From NCBI RefSeq assembly GCF_049354825.1, contig NZ_CP186480.1, positions 372,001-436,000 of the forward strand: a DNA stretch of 64,000 nt. Reading direction: 5' to 3'. A model generated the notes under the pieces. The model searched no databases, was not told the DNA's origin, and saw nothing but the letters and a program-made list of their open reading frames with translations. The DNA comes from Novosphingobium sp049354825 (lineage in GTDB: Bacteria; Pseudomonadota; Alphaproteobacteria; Sphingomonadales; Sphingomonadaceae). Made by a program: the position numbers and the translations under genes. Shown piece by piece: positions 49,411 through 58,087 of the stretch (position 1 is its first letter; each line of letters starts with the position of its first letter).

Positions 49411-51255
49411 ATGAAGAGCATTTTCCTTATTGCCTCGTCGGCAGTGGCGCTGTGCGCCAGTCCGGCTCTCGCCCAAAGCGTGACTTCGCCGTCTGCGGCG
49501 GCTGTGGCTGCTCCGGCGCCGACCGTGGCCGATGCCAAGGCCTTCGTCTCGACCGCCGAGGCAGCCTACAACAAGGCGACGATCGAGGCGTCTCAGGCGG
49601 AGTGGGTCTACGAAACCTACATCACCCCCGATACCGAGGCGTTGACCGCGCGGGCCGAGGCGGCGAGCACCTCGCTCAACGTCGCCAACGCGATCGCCGC
49701 GGCGCCGTTCGCCGCGCTGCCGGGGCTGGACTACGACACCACTCGCAAGCTCAACCGCATGCGGACGCTGATCACGCTGCCGGCGCCGACCCGCCCCGGG
49801 GCTGCTGAGGAAGTCGCCACCCTCAAGGCGCGCATCCAGGGGATGTACGGCAAGGGGCAGGGCACGCTGAACGGCAAACCGATCAACGGCAGCGACATCG
49901 AGGCGGCGATGGGAACCGACCGCAACCCGGCCGAGCTGGCAGAGATGTGGACCAGCTGGCACGACAACGTCGGCAAGCCGATGAAGGCCGATTACGCCAA
50001 GCTGACCGCACTTTCGAATCAGGGGGCGGTGGGCCTGGGTTATGCCGACACCGGCGCCCTGTGGCGCTCCAACTACGACATGACGCCCGAGCAGTTCTCC
50101 GCCCTGACGGAGAAGCTGTGGACCGAAGTGAAGCCGCTTTACGACAGTCTGCACACCTATGTGCGGACGCGGCTCAGCCAGAAGTACGGCGCCGGCGTGC
50201 AGCCCGCCAACGGCCCGATCCGGGCTGACCTGCTGGGCAACATGTGGGCGCAGGAATGGGGCAACATCTATGACCTGGTGGCCCCGCCGGGCGCCGGCGA
50301 CGTCGGCTACGACCTGACCGAGCTGCTCAAGGCCAAGCAGTACGATCCCCACAAGATGGTCAAGGCGGGCGAGGGCTTCTTCACCTCGCTCGGCTTTGCG
50401 CCGCTGCCGCAGACGTTCTGGGAGCGCAGCCAGTTCACCAAGCCGGCCGACCGCGAGGTGGTCTGCCACGCCAGCGCCTGGGACATCGACAACGTCGACG
50501 ACCTGCGGGTGAAGATGTGCCTGAAGGTCAACGGCGATGACTTCGTTACTGTCCATCACGAACTGGGACACAACTTCTACCAGCGTGCCTACAACAAGCA
50601 GGATCCGTTATACCTCGACGGCGCCAACGACGGCTTCCACGAGGCGATCGGCGACGCCATCGCGCTGTCGATCACGCCCGAGTACCTGGTCCAGATCGGC
50701 CTTCTGGACCGATCGAAGGTGCCCGATACCAGCAAGGACACCGGCCTGCTGCTGCGCCAGGCACTGGACAAGGTTGCCTTCCTGCCGTTCGGCCTGCTGA
50801 TCGACCGCTATCGCTGGCAAATCTTCTCGGGCGAGATCAAGCCCGAGGGTTATCAGCAGGCGTGGGACGCGATGCGGCTGAAGTACCAGGGCGTGGTGCC
50901 GCCCAGCGCCCGGCCCGCCGACGCTTTCGATCCTGGCGCGAAGTATCACATCCCGGCAGTCGTCCCTTACACGCGTTACTTCCTGGCGCGCATCCTGCAG
51001 TTCCAGTTCTACGAAGCCGCTTGCAAGGCCGCTGGATGGAAGGGGCCGCTGCATCGCTGCAGCTTCTACGGCAACAAGGCGGTGGGCGAAAAGCTGAACG
51101 CCATGCTGGCGATGGGCGCGTCCAAGCCCTGGCCCGATGCCTTGCAGGCCTTCACCGGCAGCCGCGAGATGAGCGGCGGCGCCATGATGCGCTATTTCGC
51201 ACCGCTCAAGAAGTGGCTCGATCAGCAGAACAAGGGCAAGCAGGCAGGCTGGTAA
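49411..51255 (+). CDS. Secreted M2-family peptidyl-dipeptidase (ACE-like)
   Basis: A 614-residue zinc peptidase related to angiotensin-converting enzyme; it removes C-terminal dipeptides. The signal peptide is MKSIFLIASSAVALCASPALA. The zinc motif HELGH has H383, E384 and H387, and the third ligand is E411 in FHEAIGDA. The conserved RSNYDM, MWAQEWGNIYDLV and LDRSKVPDT segments are present. The length matches single-domain ACE forms. It follows the hydrolase by 62 bases. Periplasmic. Confidence 0.93.
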   Translation: MKSIFLIASSAVALCASPALAQSVTSPSAAAVAAPAPTVADAKAFVSTAEAAYNKATIEASQAEWVYETYITPDTEALTARAEAASTSLNVANAIAAAPFAALPGLDYDTTRKLNRMRTLITLPAPTRPGAAEEVATLKARIQGMYGKGQGTLNGKPINGSDIEAAMGTDRNPAELAEMWTSWHDNVGKPMKADYAKLTALSNQGAVGLGYADTGALWRSNYDMTPEQFSALTEKLWTEVKPLYDSLHTYVRTRLSQKYGAGVQPANGPIRADLLGNMWAQEWGNIYDLVAPPGAGDVGYDLTELLKAKQYDPHKMVKAGEGFFTSLGFAPLPQTFWERSQFTKPADREVVCHASAWDIDNVDDLRVKMCLKVNGDDFVTVHHELGHNFYQRAYNKQDPLYLDGANDGFHEAIGDAIALSITPEYLVQIGLLDRSKVPDTSKDTGLLLRQALDKVAFLPFGLLIDRYRWQIFSGEIKPEGYQQAWDAMRLKYQGVVPPSARPADAFDPGAKYHIPAVVPYTRYFLARILQFQFYEAACKAAGWKGPLHRCSFYGNKAVGEKLNAMLAMGASKPWPDALQAFTGSREMSGGAMMRYFAPLKKWLDQQNKGKQAGW

Positions 51256-51289
51256 CGAGGATCGGGCGGAGCGCGGCTCCGCCCGTCGC

Positions 51290-52723
51290 TTACCGGAAGG
51301 GCGGTTCGTTGAAGGCGCGCAGCTTGCGGCTGTGCAGCCTCGCGCCCTGTTCACGCAGCAGGTCGCACGTGGTCGTGCCGATGGCGAGGTGGCTGGAGAT
51401 CGCCTCTTCGTAAAAGCGGTTGGCCTGGCCGGGCAGCTTGATCTCGCCGTGGAGCGGCTTGTCCGAGACGCACAGGAGCGTTCCGTACGGAACCCGGAAG
51501 CGATAGCCCTGTGCCGCGATGGTGGCTGATTCCATGTCGATGCCAACCGCACGGCTGAGTGACAGCCGCATCGCCGACTGGGTATATCGCAGCTCCCAGT
51601 TACGATCGTCGGTCGTGACGACGGTCCCCGTGCGCATCCGCTTTTTCAGGTTCGCGCCCGTATCGCCGCTGACCACTTCCGCGGCGGCGGCGAGCGCCAC
51701 CTGGACTTCAGCGATTGCGGGGATGGGGATTTCCGGCGGCAGCACCGGGTCGAGCACGTGATCGTCACGCAGATAGGCGTGAGCCAGCACGTAGTCGCCG
51801 ATACGCTGGGTGTCGCGCAGGCCGCCGCAGTGGCCGATCATTAGCCAGGCTTCGGGACGCAGCACGGCCAGGTGGTCGCAGATCGTCTTGGCGTTGGACG
51901 GGCCGACGCCGATATTGACCAGCGTGATGCCGGCCCCGTCTTCGCGGATGAGGTGGTATGCGGGCATCTGGTGGCGACGCCACGCGGTGTCCGACAAGCG
52001 CGCGCGGGCGTTATCGGTTGCCGTGTCCAGGTAAAGCCCACCCGCGCCCGACAGCGCGACATAGCCGTTCTTGCCCAATTGCTTTCCGGCCCAGTCAACG
52101 AATTCGTCGACGTAGCGGTGATAGTTGGTGAACAGCACGAACTGCTGGCAATGCTCCACCTGCGTGCCCGTGTAGTGCGCCAGCCGCGCCAGGCTGAAAT
52201 CGGTGCGCAGCCCGTCGAACAGCGCCAGCGGGATCGGCGCGGAGGGATCGGACAAGTCGATGCCGTCGGCCAGCTCGTCGCCGATCATGGCCAGCTCGGT
52301 CGACGGGAAGTGGCGCGCCATGTCGCTGGGGCTGAGGCCGCCCAAACCGGAGCTGGCGTCGATCACGTAAGGAAAGGGAATTTCCTGGGCCGAGGCGCCA
52401 ACCTCGATCTCGATCTCGTAATCGTCGGCCAGAAGCTCGAGCTGCTCGGACAGGTAGCGGCGGAACAGCGCTGGACGCGTGATCGTGGTGGCATAAATCC
52501 CGGCGTCCGACAGCCGCCCGAAGGCTCGCGCCAGGTCGGGGCGGCTTTCGCGCCCGCCATAGGTCACGCGCAGTTCCGGATAACACCAGGCGCGGCTGGT
52601 ACGCCGATCCGTAGGGGGAAGGGTGCCATTCGCGGCGAAGGCGTCGATATCGGCGCGCAGGGTGGCGATGGCGGTGTCATAAACGCGGACCAATTCCGCG
52701 ATGATCGTTTCTATGTTCTGCAT
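51290..52723 (-). CDS. amn: AMP nucleosidase
   Basis: Splits AMP to adenine and ribose 5-phosphate. The N-terminal AMNp domain (about 1-180) is followed by a phosphorylase-type core with LVNIGVGPSNAKTICDHLAVLRPEAWLMIGHCGGL and GIDMESATIAAQGY (D and E typical of the active site). The 477-residue length matches. It is monocistronic and convergent to the M2 peptidase gene. ATG 52721-52723 begins MQNIETIIAELV. Confidence 0.95.
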   Translation of the reverse strand: MQNIETIIAELVRVYDTAIATLRADIDAFAANGTLPPTDRRTSRAWCYPELRVTYGGRESRPDLARAFGRLSDAGIYATTITRPALFRRYLSEQLELLADDYEIEIEVGASAQEIPFPYVIDASSGLGGLSPSDMARHFPSTELAMIGDELADGIDLSDPSAPIPLALFDGLRTDFSLARLAHYTGTQVEHCQQFVLFTNYHRYVDEFVDWAGKQLGKNGYVALSGAGGLYLDTATDNARARLSDTAWRRHQMPAYHLIREDGAGITLVNIGVGPSNAKTICDHLAVLRPEAWLMIGHCGGLRDTQRIGDYVLAHAYLRDDHVLDPVLPPEIPIPAIAEVQVALAAAAEVVSGDTGANLKKRMRTGTVVTTDDRNWELRYTQSAMRLSLSRAVGIDMESATIAAQGYRFRVPYGTLLCVSDKPLHGEIKLPGQANRFYEEAISSHLAIGTTTCDLLREQGARLHSRKLRAFNEPPFR

Positions 52724-52786
52724 CGCGGGCCGATAGCGCGCGCGCGCGACAAATTCAATTTGCCTCTCACCCGGAACCTTCTGCCC

Positions 52787-54076
52787 TCAGTGCGCAGCCT
52801 TGAAGACGAGCTCGCCTCCCTTGATCACCGCGACCGGATGTTCGAGCAGCCGAACATCGGCCGACGGATCACCTGCGACTGCCACGATGTCCCCATAGTG
52901 ACCTGGAGCGAGCGAGCCTACGTCGGCTTCACGGCCCAGCGCCTGCGCGGCGTTTGTTGTGGCGGTGCGGATAGCCTCGGTCGGGGTCATGCCCCATTCG
53001 ACCTGCTTGGCGAACTGCAGCGCGTTCTGGCCGGCGGGAAAGACGCCGCCGTTATCGGTCCCGAATATCATCTTGACCCCGGCGGCGTGCGCGGCACGAA
53101 AGGTCTGGCGCTGCTTCAATCCGATCTGGCGCTCTTTCTCCAGGCTTTCGGCGTACATGCCGTTCTTCGCGCCTTCCGCCAGGATGTAATCGTCGTCGTA
53201 AATGTCCATCGAGAACCAGGCGCCCTTGTCCTTGGCGAGCTTGAACGAGGTGGCGTCGGCCAGGCTGGCATGCTCGATCGTATCGACCCCTGCGCGCAGC
53301 GCGTCGTTGATGCCCTCGGTCCCGTGCGCGTGGGCCGCGACCTTGAGGCCGAGCCGGTGCGCTTCGTCCACCACGGCGGTCATTTCGGCCAGGGTCATCT
53401 GCTGCGCGCCGGGCGAATCGGTGCGGGACATTACGCCTCCGGTGGCGCAGATCTTGATCACTTGCGCGCCGTAGCGTTTCTGCACGCGGACGAGCTTGCG
53501 AAACTCTTCGGGGCTGTCGGCTACGGACGGATTGGGCAGGCTGGCAAAGCTGGGGGGCAAGCCTTCGAGCCCGTCGCAGTGGCCGGCGGTCGATCCCAGG
53601 GCATAGCCCGAGGGCACGATCCGCGGGCCGACGACGTACCCTCCATCGATCCCCTGCTGCAGGGCGACGTCGGCGTAATCGCCGCTGCCGACGTTGCGCA
53701 CGGTCGTGAACCCGGCTTCCAGCATCTTCTTGACGTTCGAAACGCCCACCACGGTCCAGAACGCGTCGGTGTACTGCAGCGCCCGGTCGCCGCGGATCGT
53801 GGCATCGGATGCGACGTGGACGTGCATGTCGATCAAGCCGGGCAGAATCGTGGCATCGCCCAGGTCGATGCGCCGTGCGCCGCCGGGTATGGCCGGCCGC
53901 GCGCCGCCCTGCGTCACCAGCGACACGACGCGCCCGTCAGTGATGATGACGACTGGATCGGCGAGGGTGCGACCACTGGCGGGATCGAACATCCGCGCCG
54001 CCGTGACGACCGCGGTGTCGGCCAGAACCGGTGTGGACAGCATGAGCGCGACGGTCCCCAACATCACCTTGCGCAT
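52787..54076 (-). CDS. Secreted amidohydrolase (metallo-dependent, Xaa-Pro dipeptidase-like)
   Basis: A 429-residue enzyme of the amidohydrolase superfamily. The signal peptide is MRKVMLGTVALMLSTPVLA. The metal motif is LIDMHVHV, then the VIKICATGGVMS segment (Lys bridging ligand), AAHAHGTEG, IEHAS and FGTDNGG, where the last Asp binds metal. These are the marks of the imidazolonepropionase/prolidase-like group often annotated in sphingomonads. The exact substrate (peptide or carbamate) is not set by sequence. It is likely periplasmic. A terminal domain closes the barrel (SADVRLLEHPVAVIKGGELV). Confidence 0.88.
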   Translation of the reverse strand: MRKVMLGTVALMLSTPVLADTAVVTAARMFDPASGRTLADPVVIITDGRVVSLVTQGGARPAIPGGARRIDLGDATILPGLIDMHVHVASDATIRGDRALQYTDAFWTVVGVSNVKKMLEAGFTTVRNVGSGDYADVALQQGIDGGYVVGPRIVPSGYALGSTAGHCDGLEGLPPSFASLPNPSVADSPEEFRKLVRVQKRYGAQVIKICATGGVMSRTDSPGAQQMTLAEMTAVVDEAHRLGLKVAAHAHGTEGINDALRAGVDTIEHASLADATSFKLAKDKGAWFSMDIYDDDYILAEGAKNGMYAESLEKERQIGLKQRQTFRAAHAAGVKMIFGTDNGGVFPAGQNALQFAKQVEWGMTPTEAIRTATTNAAQALGREADVGSLAPGHYGDIVAVAGDPSADVRLLEHPVAVIKGGELVFKAAH

Positions 54077-54159
54077 CGTACCCGACCCCTGATTTCGAAC
54101 GTGTGCGGCAGTCTGCAAGGCCGCTGGGAAAAACGCAATCGGCGCGCGGCAGTGTTCGT

Positions 54160-54798
54160 TCACTTCGACGCGACCGACAGCGCAACGGCCGCCAGCGCGA
54201 CTGCGAACAGCGCGATGCTCCACAGGGCCAATTCCGGGGACCAAAGGTAAGTCAGCGCCCCGCCGACACCGCCGAACACCAGCGACAGCCACAGCAGCAG
54301 GTATGGCGGCCAGTCGTTGCCGCCGACGCCGCGGATCCGGTCGGCCAACCGGTGGCCCAGGCGAACGAGCGTCCCGGTCATGTAAGTCACCCCGATCGAC
54401 ACGTCGCCATCGCGGCGGAAAATCGCGTTGGCGCCCCCCATGGCCAGGCACAGGCAGGCGACGGACGCTCGTGGCGCGCCGGCGCTGCCGACAGCGGCCG
54501 CCATGATCAGTAGCGCGGCAACGAGCACCGACGCGGCCACCTTGCGCGGAAAACTGCGGACTCGCTCGCTGACCAGCACTGTCAGGACAACGCCTGCGAC
54601 GAACAGTGCGACTAACGTCGCTGCGGCCAGGGCAAATCGGGAATTTCGCGCGATCCCAACCGCCAGCCGGGTCGAATTGCCGGTCATGAACGAAACGAAC
54701 AGTCCGCCCGACTTCAGGAAGCCGGCCGCGTCCACCGCGCCGGCAAGCGCGGCGTAACCGAAAGCCAGTTTCCGCGTCTGGCGCTCATGCCTGTGCAT
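54160..54798 (-). CDS. DUF1275 (YoaK-type) membrane protein
   Basis: A 212-residue inner membrane protein with about six hydrophobic segments. The DUF1275 signatures are AGAVDAAGFLKSGGLFVSFMTGNSTRL near the start and GVTYMTGTLVRLGHRLAD in the second half. Function is unknown. It is upstream of the amidohydrolase gene with 83 bases between. Confidence 0.88.
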   Translation of the reverse strand: MHRHERQTRKLAFGYAALAGAVDAAGFLKSGGLFVSFMTGNSTRLAVGIARNSRFALAAATLVALFVAGVVLTVLVSERVRSFPRKVAASVLVAALLIMAAAVGSAGAPRASVACLCLAMGGANAIFRRDGDVSIGVTYMTGTLVRLGHRLADRIRGVGGNDWPPYLLLWLSLVFGGVGGALTYLWSPELALWSIALFAVALAAVALSVASK

Positions 54799-54852
54799 CG
54801 CGCCGGTCTAGCAGACGACGACGCGATTGCTGCGTCCAAATGCGGGCCAACG

Positions 54853-54879
54853 AAAAAGGGCGCCGATTGCTCGGCGCCC
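54853..54879 (-). terminator. Rho-independent terminator of the rpsF-rpsR-rplI operon
   Basis: Read leftward: GGGCGCCGA / TCGGCGCCC with a GCAA loop, then TTTTT. It lies about 26 bases after the rplI stop. Confidence 0.9.
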
Positions 54880-54905
54880 CGTTCCGGTATTCGTCCGACG
54901 AACCC

Positions 54906-55517
54906 TCAGGCTTCGGTGTCGCCCTCGGCCGGCGTCTCGTCGTCGGAGACTTCGGCGGTGGCGCCGGGTTCGGCGTTGGGATCGTACGCCTCGGTGAAGC
55001 CGGAAGGCACGTTGGCCTCCTCGAACATCGCCGCCATGACGTCGACGCCTTCGGCCTGGAGGTTGGCTTCGTCGGGCGAGCGCGCGACGTTGACCTTGAC
55101 GGTGACCGAGACCTCGGGGTGAAGCGAGACCTTCACGTCGTAGATGCCGATGGTCTTGATCGGGCGTTCCAGCACGATCATCGCCTTCGTCACCTTGGCG
55201 CCGTCTTCGTTCAGAGCATCGACGATGTCGCGGACCGAGACCGAGCCGTAAAGCTGGCCCGAGTTCGACGCGGCGCGGATGAGGACGACGGTCTTGCCGT
55301 CGACGTCACCGGTCTGCGCCTCGGCGGCCTTGCGGCGATCGGCGTTGTCGGCCTCGATCTTGGCGCGGTTGGCTTCGAAAACCTTCTTGTTGGCAGCGTT
55401 GGCGCGCAGCGCCTTCTTGCCGGGCAGAAGGAAGTTGCGGGCGTAGCCGTCCTTGACCGAGACGACGTCGCCGATCGAGCCGAGCTTCTCGATACGCTCG
55501 AGGAGGATGATATCCAT
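54906..55517 (-). CDS. rplI: 50S ribosomal protein L9
   Basis: Ribosomal protein L9. The N-terminal fold MDIILLERIEKLGSIGDVVSVKDGYARNFLLPGKKAL is diagnostic. The connecting helix (55-90) and C-terminal domain follow; an acidic tail of about 40 residues (GATAEVSDDETPAEGDTEA) is extra compared with E. coli (149 residues). A perfect AAGGAGG overlaps the rpsR stop and drives its translation. Confidence 0.96.
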   Translation of the reverse strand: MDIILLERIEKLGSIGDVVSVKDGYARNFLLPGKKALRANAANKKVFEANRAKIEADNADRRKAAEAQTGDVDGKTVVLIRAASNSGQLYGSVSVRDIVDALNEDGAKVTKAMIVLERPIKTIGIYDVKVSLHPEVSVTVKVNVARSPDEANLQAEGVDVMAAMFEEANVPSGFTEAYDPNAEPGATAEVSDDETPAEGDTEA

Positions 55518-55530
55518 GGGGTAGTCCTCC

Positions 55531-55755
55531 TTACTTCACGAGGTACGGCAGGAGGCCGATCTGGCGCGCACGCTTGATCGCCTTGCCGAGCTCGCGCTGC
55601 TTCTTGCCGGAAACGGCGGTGATGCGGCTGGGCACGATCTTGCCACGCTCGGACATGAAGCCCTGGAGCAGGCGCGTGTCCTTGTAATCGATGACGGGCG
55701 CGTTCTTGCCCGAGAACGGGCACGACTTGCGGCGACGGAAAAACGGACGGGCCAT
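55531..55755 (-). CDS. rpsR: 30S ribosomal protein S18
   Basis: A 74-residue S18. The typical RRRKSCPFSG start (single Cys), DYKDTRLLQGFMSERGKIVPSRITAVSGKKQRELGKAIKRAR core and ILPYLVK-type end (GLLPYLVK) are all present. It begins 2 bases after the rpsF stop. S6 and S18 bind each other in the platform of the 30S subunit. Confidence 0.97.
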   Translation of the reverse strand: MARPFFRRRKSCPFSGKNAPVIDYKDTRLLQGFMSERGKIVPSRITAVSGKKQRELGKAIKRARQIGLLPYLVK

Positions 55756-55757
55756 TA

Positions 55758-56120
55758 TCAGAACTCCTCGCGGTCGCGGCGGCGGCTGCGGTCGCGCTCG
55801 TTCTTGCGCATCTGCACCGAGGGGCCGGCTTCATGCTCGTCGACGCGGACGGTCATGTAACGAATGACGTCCTCGTTGATGGCGGTCTGGCGCTCCAGCT
55901 CGGCGACGACGCCGGCGGGAGCCTCGATGTTGAGAAGAACGAAGTGCGCCTTGCGGTTGCGCTTGATCTTGTAGGCGAGGCTCTTGAGGCCCCAGGTCTC
56001 GGTCTTGGTGACCTTGCCTTCGCCACTTTCGACGATTTCCGTCGCAGTGGCAGCCAGGGCATCGACCTGCGCCTGGCTGAGATCCTGGCGAGCCAGGAAC
56101 ACGTGCTCATAAAGCGGCAC
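55758..56120 (-). CDS. rpsF: 30S ribosomal protein S6
   Basis: A 120-residue S6. MPLYEHVFLARQDLS, LAYKIKRNRKAHFVLLNIEAP and the DVIRYMTVRVDEHE segment match the family. The C-terminal tail is highly charged (MRKNERDRSRRRDREEF). GAAAGGAAG upstream supports the ATG. It heads the rpsF-rpsR-rplI operon. A 212-base region with a short CGCGG-5-CCGCG hairpin (56158-56172) lies upstream. Confidence 0.97.
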   Translation of the reverse strand: MPLYEHVFLARQDLSQAQVDALAATATEIVESGEGKVTKTETWGLKSLAYKIKRNRKAHFVLLNIEAPAGVVAELERQTAINEDVIRYMTVRVDEHEAGPSVQMRKNERDRSRRRDREEF

Positions 56121-56332
56121 GGCAGCTTCCTTTCATCTATACCGATCGCTGACGCATCGCGGCGAATCCGCGCTGGCCCCTCCGGCTTTCTTTAAGATCG
56201 CGCCCGGCAGGACCGTGGCGCGAAGCGGCGGCCCTTAACGCAATGGCACGCAAAGGCAACCCCGAAAGCCGCTTGCGCGGGACTTCCCTATGCTGTTGAG
56301 CCGCACGAACGCATCACGAGGTTCCCGCCGCA

Positions 56333-57280
56333 ATGCCCACAGGCCTGGTTGCCCTTCTGGACGACGTTTCCGTCATCGCCCGCGCCGCCGCGGCCTCGCT
56401 CGACGATGTCGGCGCGGCGGCGGGCAAGGCTGGCGCCAAGGCGGCCGGCGTGGTGGTCGACGATACGGCGGTGACGCCGACCTATCTTACATCCTTCACG
56501 CCCGACCGCGAACTGCCGGTCGTGTGGAAGATTGCGCGGGGCAGCCTGTTCAACAAGCTGGTGATCCTTTTGCCGCTGGCAATCGCGCTCAGTTACTTTC
56601 TGCCCTCTGCAATCCCAGTGCTGCTGATCGGCGGCGGCCTCTACCTGTCGTTCGAAGGTGCCGAAAAGGTCATCGAGGCATTGACGGGCGAGCATCACGG
56701 CGAAACCCTGGCCGATGACATCGGTGACACGGCGGCCTTTGAAAAGGCGCGCGTATCCAGCGCGATCCGCACCGACCTGATCCTGTCGGCTGAAATCATG
56801 GCGATCGCGCTGGGCTCCATCCCCGAAGTGCCGCTGGTGCAGCAGGCGATCGTGTTGGCGCTGGTCGGTATCGGCATCACCGCGCTGGTCTATGGCGTGG
56901 TCGCGCTGATCGTGAAAATGGACGACATGGGCCTTGCCCTGGCGCGGCGGCCCAGCGCGGCGGCCAAGGCCATCGGCGCAGGCATGGTCAGGGCGATGCC
57001 CGCGCTGCTGTCTGCCATTTCCACCATTGGCACCGCTGCAATGCTCTGGGTGGGCGGCAGTATAGTGCTGCACCAACTCGCGAAGCTTGGGGTCGAGGGC
57101 CCCGAACATATGGCGGAGGACATCGCCCATGCCATCGGCACCTCGGCGCCGCCGCTGGCGGGCGCGCTCGAATGGGTGGCTTATGCGGGCCTGTCGGCGA
57201 TCGCCGCGTTCATGCTGGGCACGGTGATCGACCGCGTGATCCACCATGCGAAAAAGCGCCGGACCGCGGGCCGCGTCTAG
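56333..57280 (+). CDS. DUF808 (YedI-type) membrane protein
   Basis: A 315-residue inner membrane protein. The N-terminal GLVALLDDVSVIARAAAASLDDVGAAAGKAGAKAAGVVVDDTAVTP region is the DUF808 signature. About seven hydrophobic helices follow, such as LVILLPLAIALSYFLPSAIPVLLIGGGLYLSFEG. The function is unknown. It is monocistronic, divergent from rpsF. ATG 56333. Confidence 0.92.
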   Translation: MPTGLVALLDDVSVIARAAAASLDDVGAAAGKAGAKAAGVVVDDTAVTPTYLTSFTPDRELPVVWKIARGSLFNKLVILLPLAIALSYFLPSAIPVLLIGGGLYLSFEGAEKVIEALTGEHHGETLADDIGDTAAFEKARVSSAIRTDLILSAEIMAIALGSIPEVPLVQQAIVLALVGIGITALVYGVVALIVKMDDMGLALARRPSAAAKAIGAGMVRAMPALLSAISTIGTAAMLWVGGSIVLHQLAKLGVEGPEHMAEDIAHAIGTSAPPLAGALEWVAYAGLSAIAAFMLGTVIDRVIHHAKKRRTAGRV

Positions 57281-57353
57281 CAAGCTTTGGCGCCGTCATG
57301 ATTGGCTGCGGGCGTGATCGGCACCGCCGTGCCCATTTTGGCGGCTCAGCCGA

Positions 57354-57998
57354 CTACATCCCGATGCGGACAGGTTCTGCCAACGCCTCGCGCCGGTCGC
57401 CAAGCGTGAACGCGTCAGAGCCGCTCAGCCTGGCGAAGCGCGCAACCAAGTTGCTCGGGAACGCGCGGCTTTCAACGTAGAGTTCCTCGACCGACAGGTT
57501 GTAGGACTTGCGCGCAGCGGTGACCTTTTCCTCGATCTCGGTCAAAGCGCGGCGCAGTTCGCGCAGGTGCGGCGACGTTTCGAGGTCGGGATAGGCCTCG
57601 GTGAACGAGAACAGGTTCATCAGCGTCTCGCCGAGTTGGTGCTCGGCCTCCAGCCGCGTCTGGATGAGCGACTTGAGCGCCCTGCTGTGCGCCTGCGTTA
57701 CCTCGGTCAGGACAACGTGTTCGTGCCCGACATAACCCTTCACCGTCTCTACCAGGTTGGGAATGACCGCGTGGCGTTCCGCCAGCAAGGCGTCGATTTC
57801 ACCAAGGGCGGCCCTGCAGCGTTCGTCGAGATGCGCGAGCAGCGCCTGCTGGTCCCGCAGGCGGATGAACGCCCACCAGGTCACCGACACCGGCGCTGAA
57901 AGCCACCAAATGCCTGGCGAGAAGCTGGTGGCACTGACCGCAAAGTCGAACAGGCCGGTCTTCGCGACGAAGGACCACAGCGGTGTCGTCATCGTCAT
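57354..57998 (-). CDS. LemA-family membrane protein
   Basis: A 214-residue protein with one N-terminal hydrophobic segment (FSPGIWWLSAPVSVTWWAF) and a helical cytoplasmic or periplasmic part. ERHAVIPNLVETVKGYVGHE, MNLFSFTEAYPDLETSPHL and the closing ARKSYNLSVEELYVESRAFPSNLVA region are LemA signatures. GAGGGGG precedes ATG 57996-57998. Role unknown; often near peptidases. Confidence 0.88.
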   Translation of the reverse strand: MTMTTPLWSFVAKTGLFDFAVSATSFSPGIWWLSAPVSVTWWAFIRLRDQQALLAHLDERCRAALGEIDALLAERHAVIPNLVETVKGYVGHEHVVLTEVTQAHSRALKSLIQTRLEAEHQLGETLMNLFSFTEAYPDLETSPHLRELRRALTEIEEKVTAARKSYNLSVEELYVESRAFPSNLVARFARLSGSDAFTLGDRREALAEPVRIGM

Positions 57999-58087
57999 TG
58001 GCTGCCCCCTCAAGGCGAATGCCAGGGTATGGTAAGCGCCGAGGATTATCAAAAGGTTGCGGTCGGCAAAGCCAGGGCGTGGGCGGC

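Noticed and set aside
51872..54250. A 792-codon open frame antisense to amn and the amidohydrolase gene
   Set aside because: It spans two convincing leftward genes and their spacer, with no domain or ribosome site of its own.
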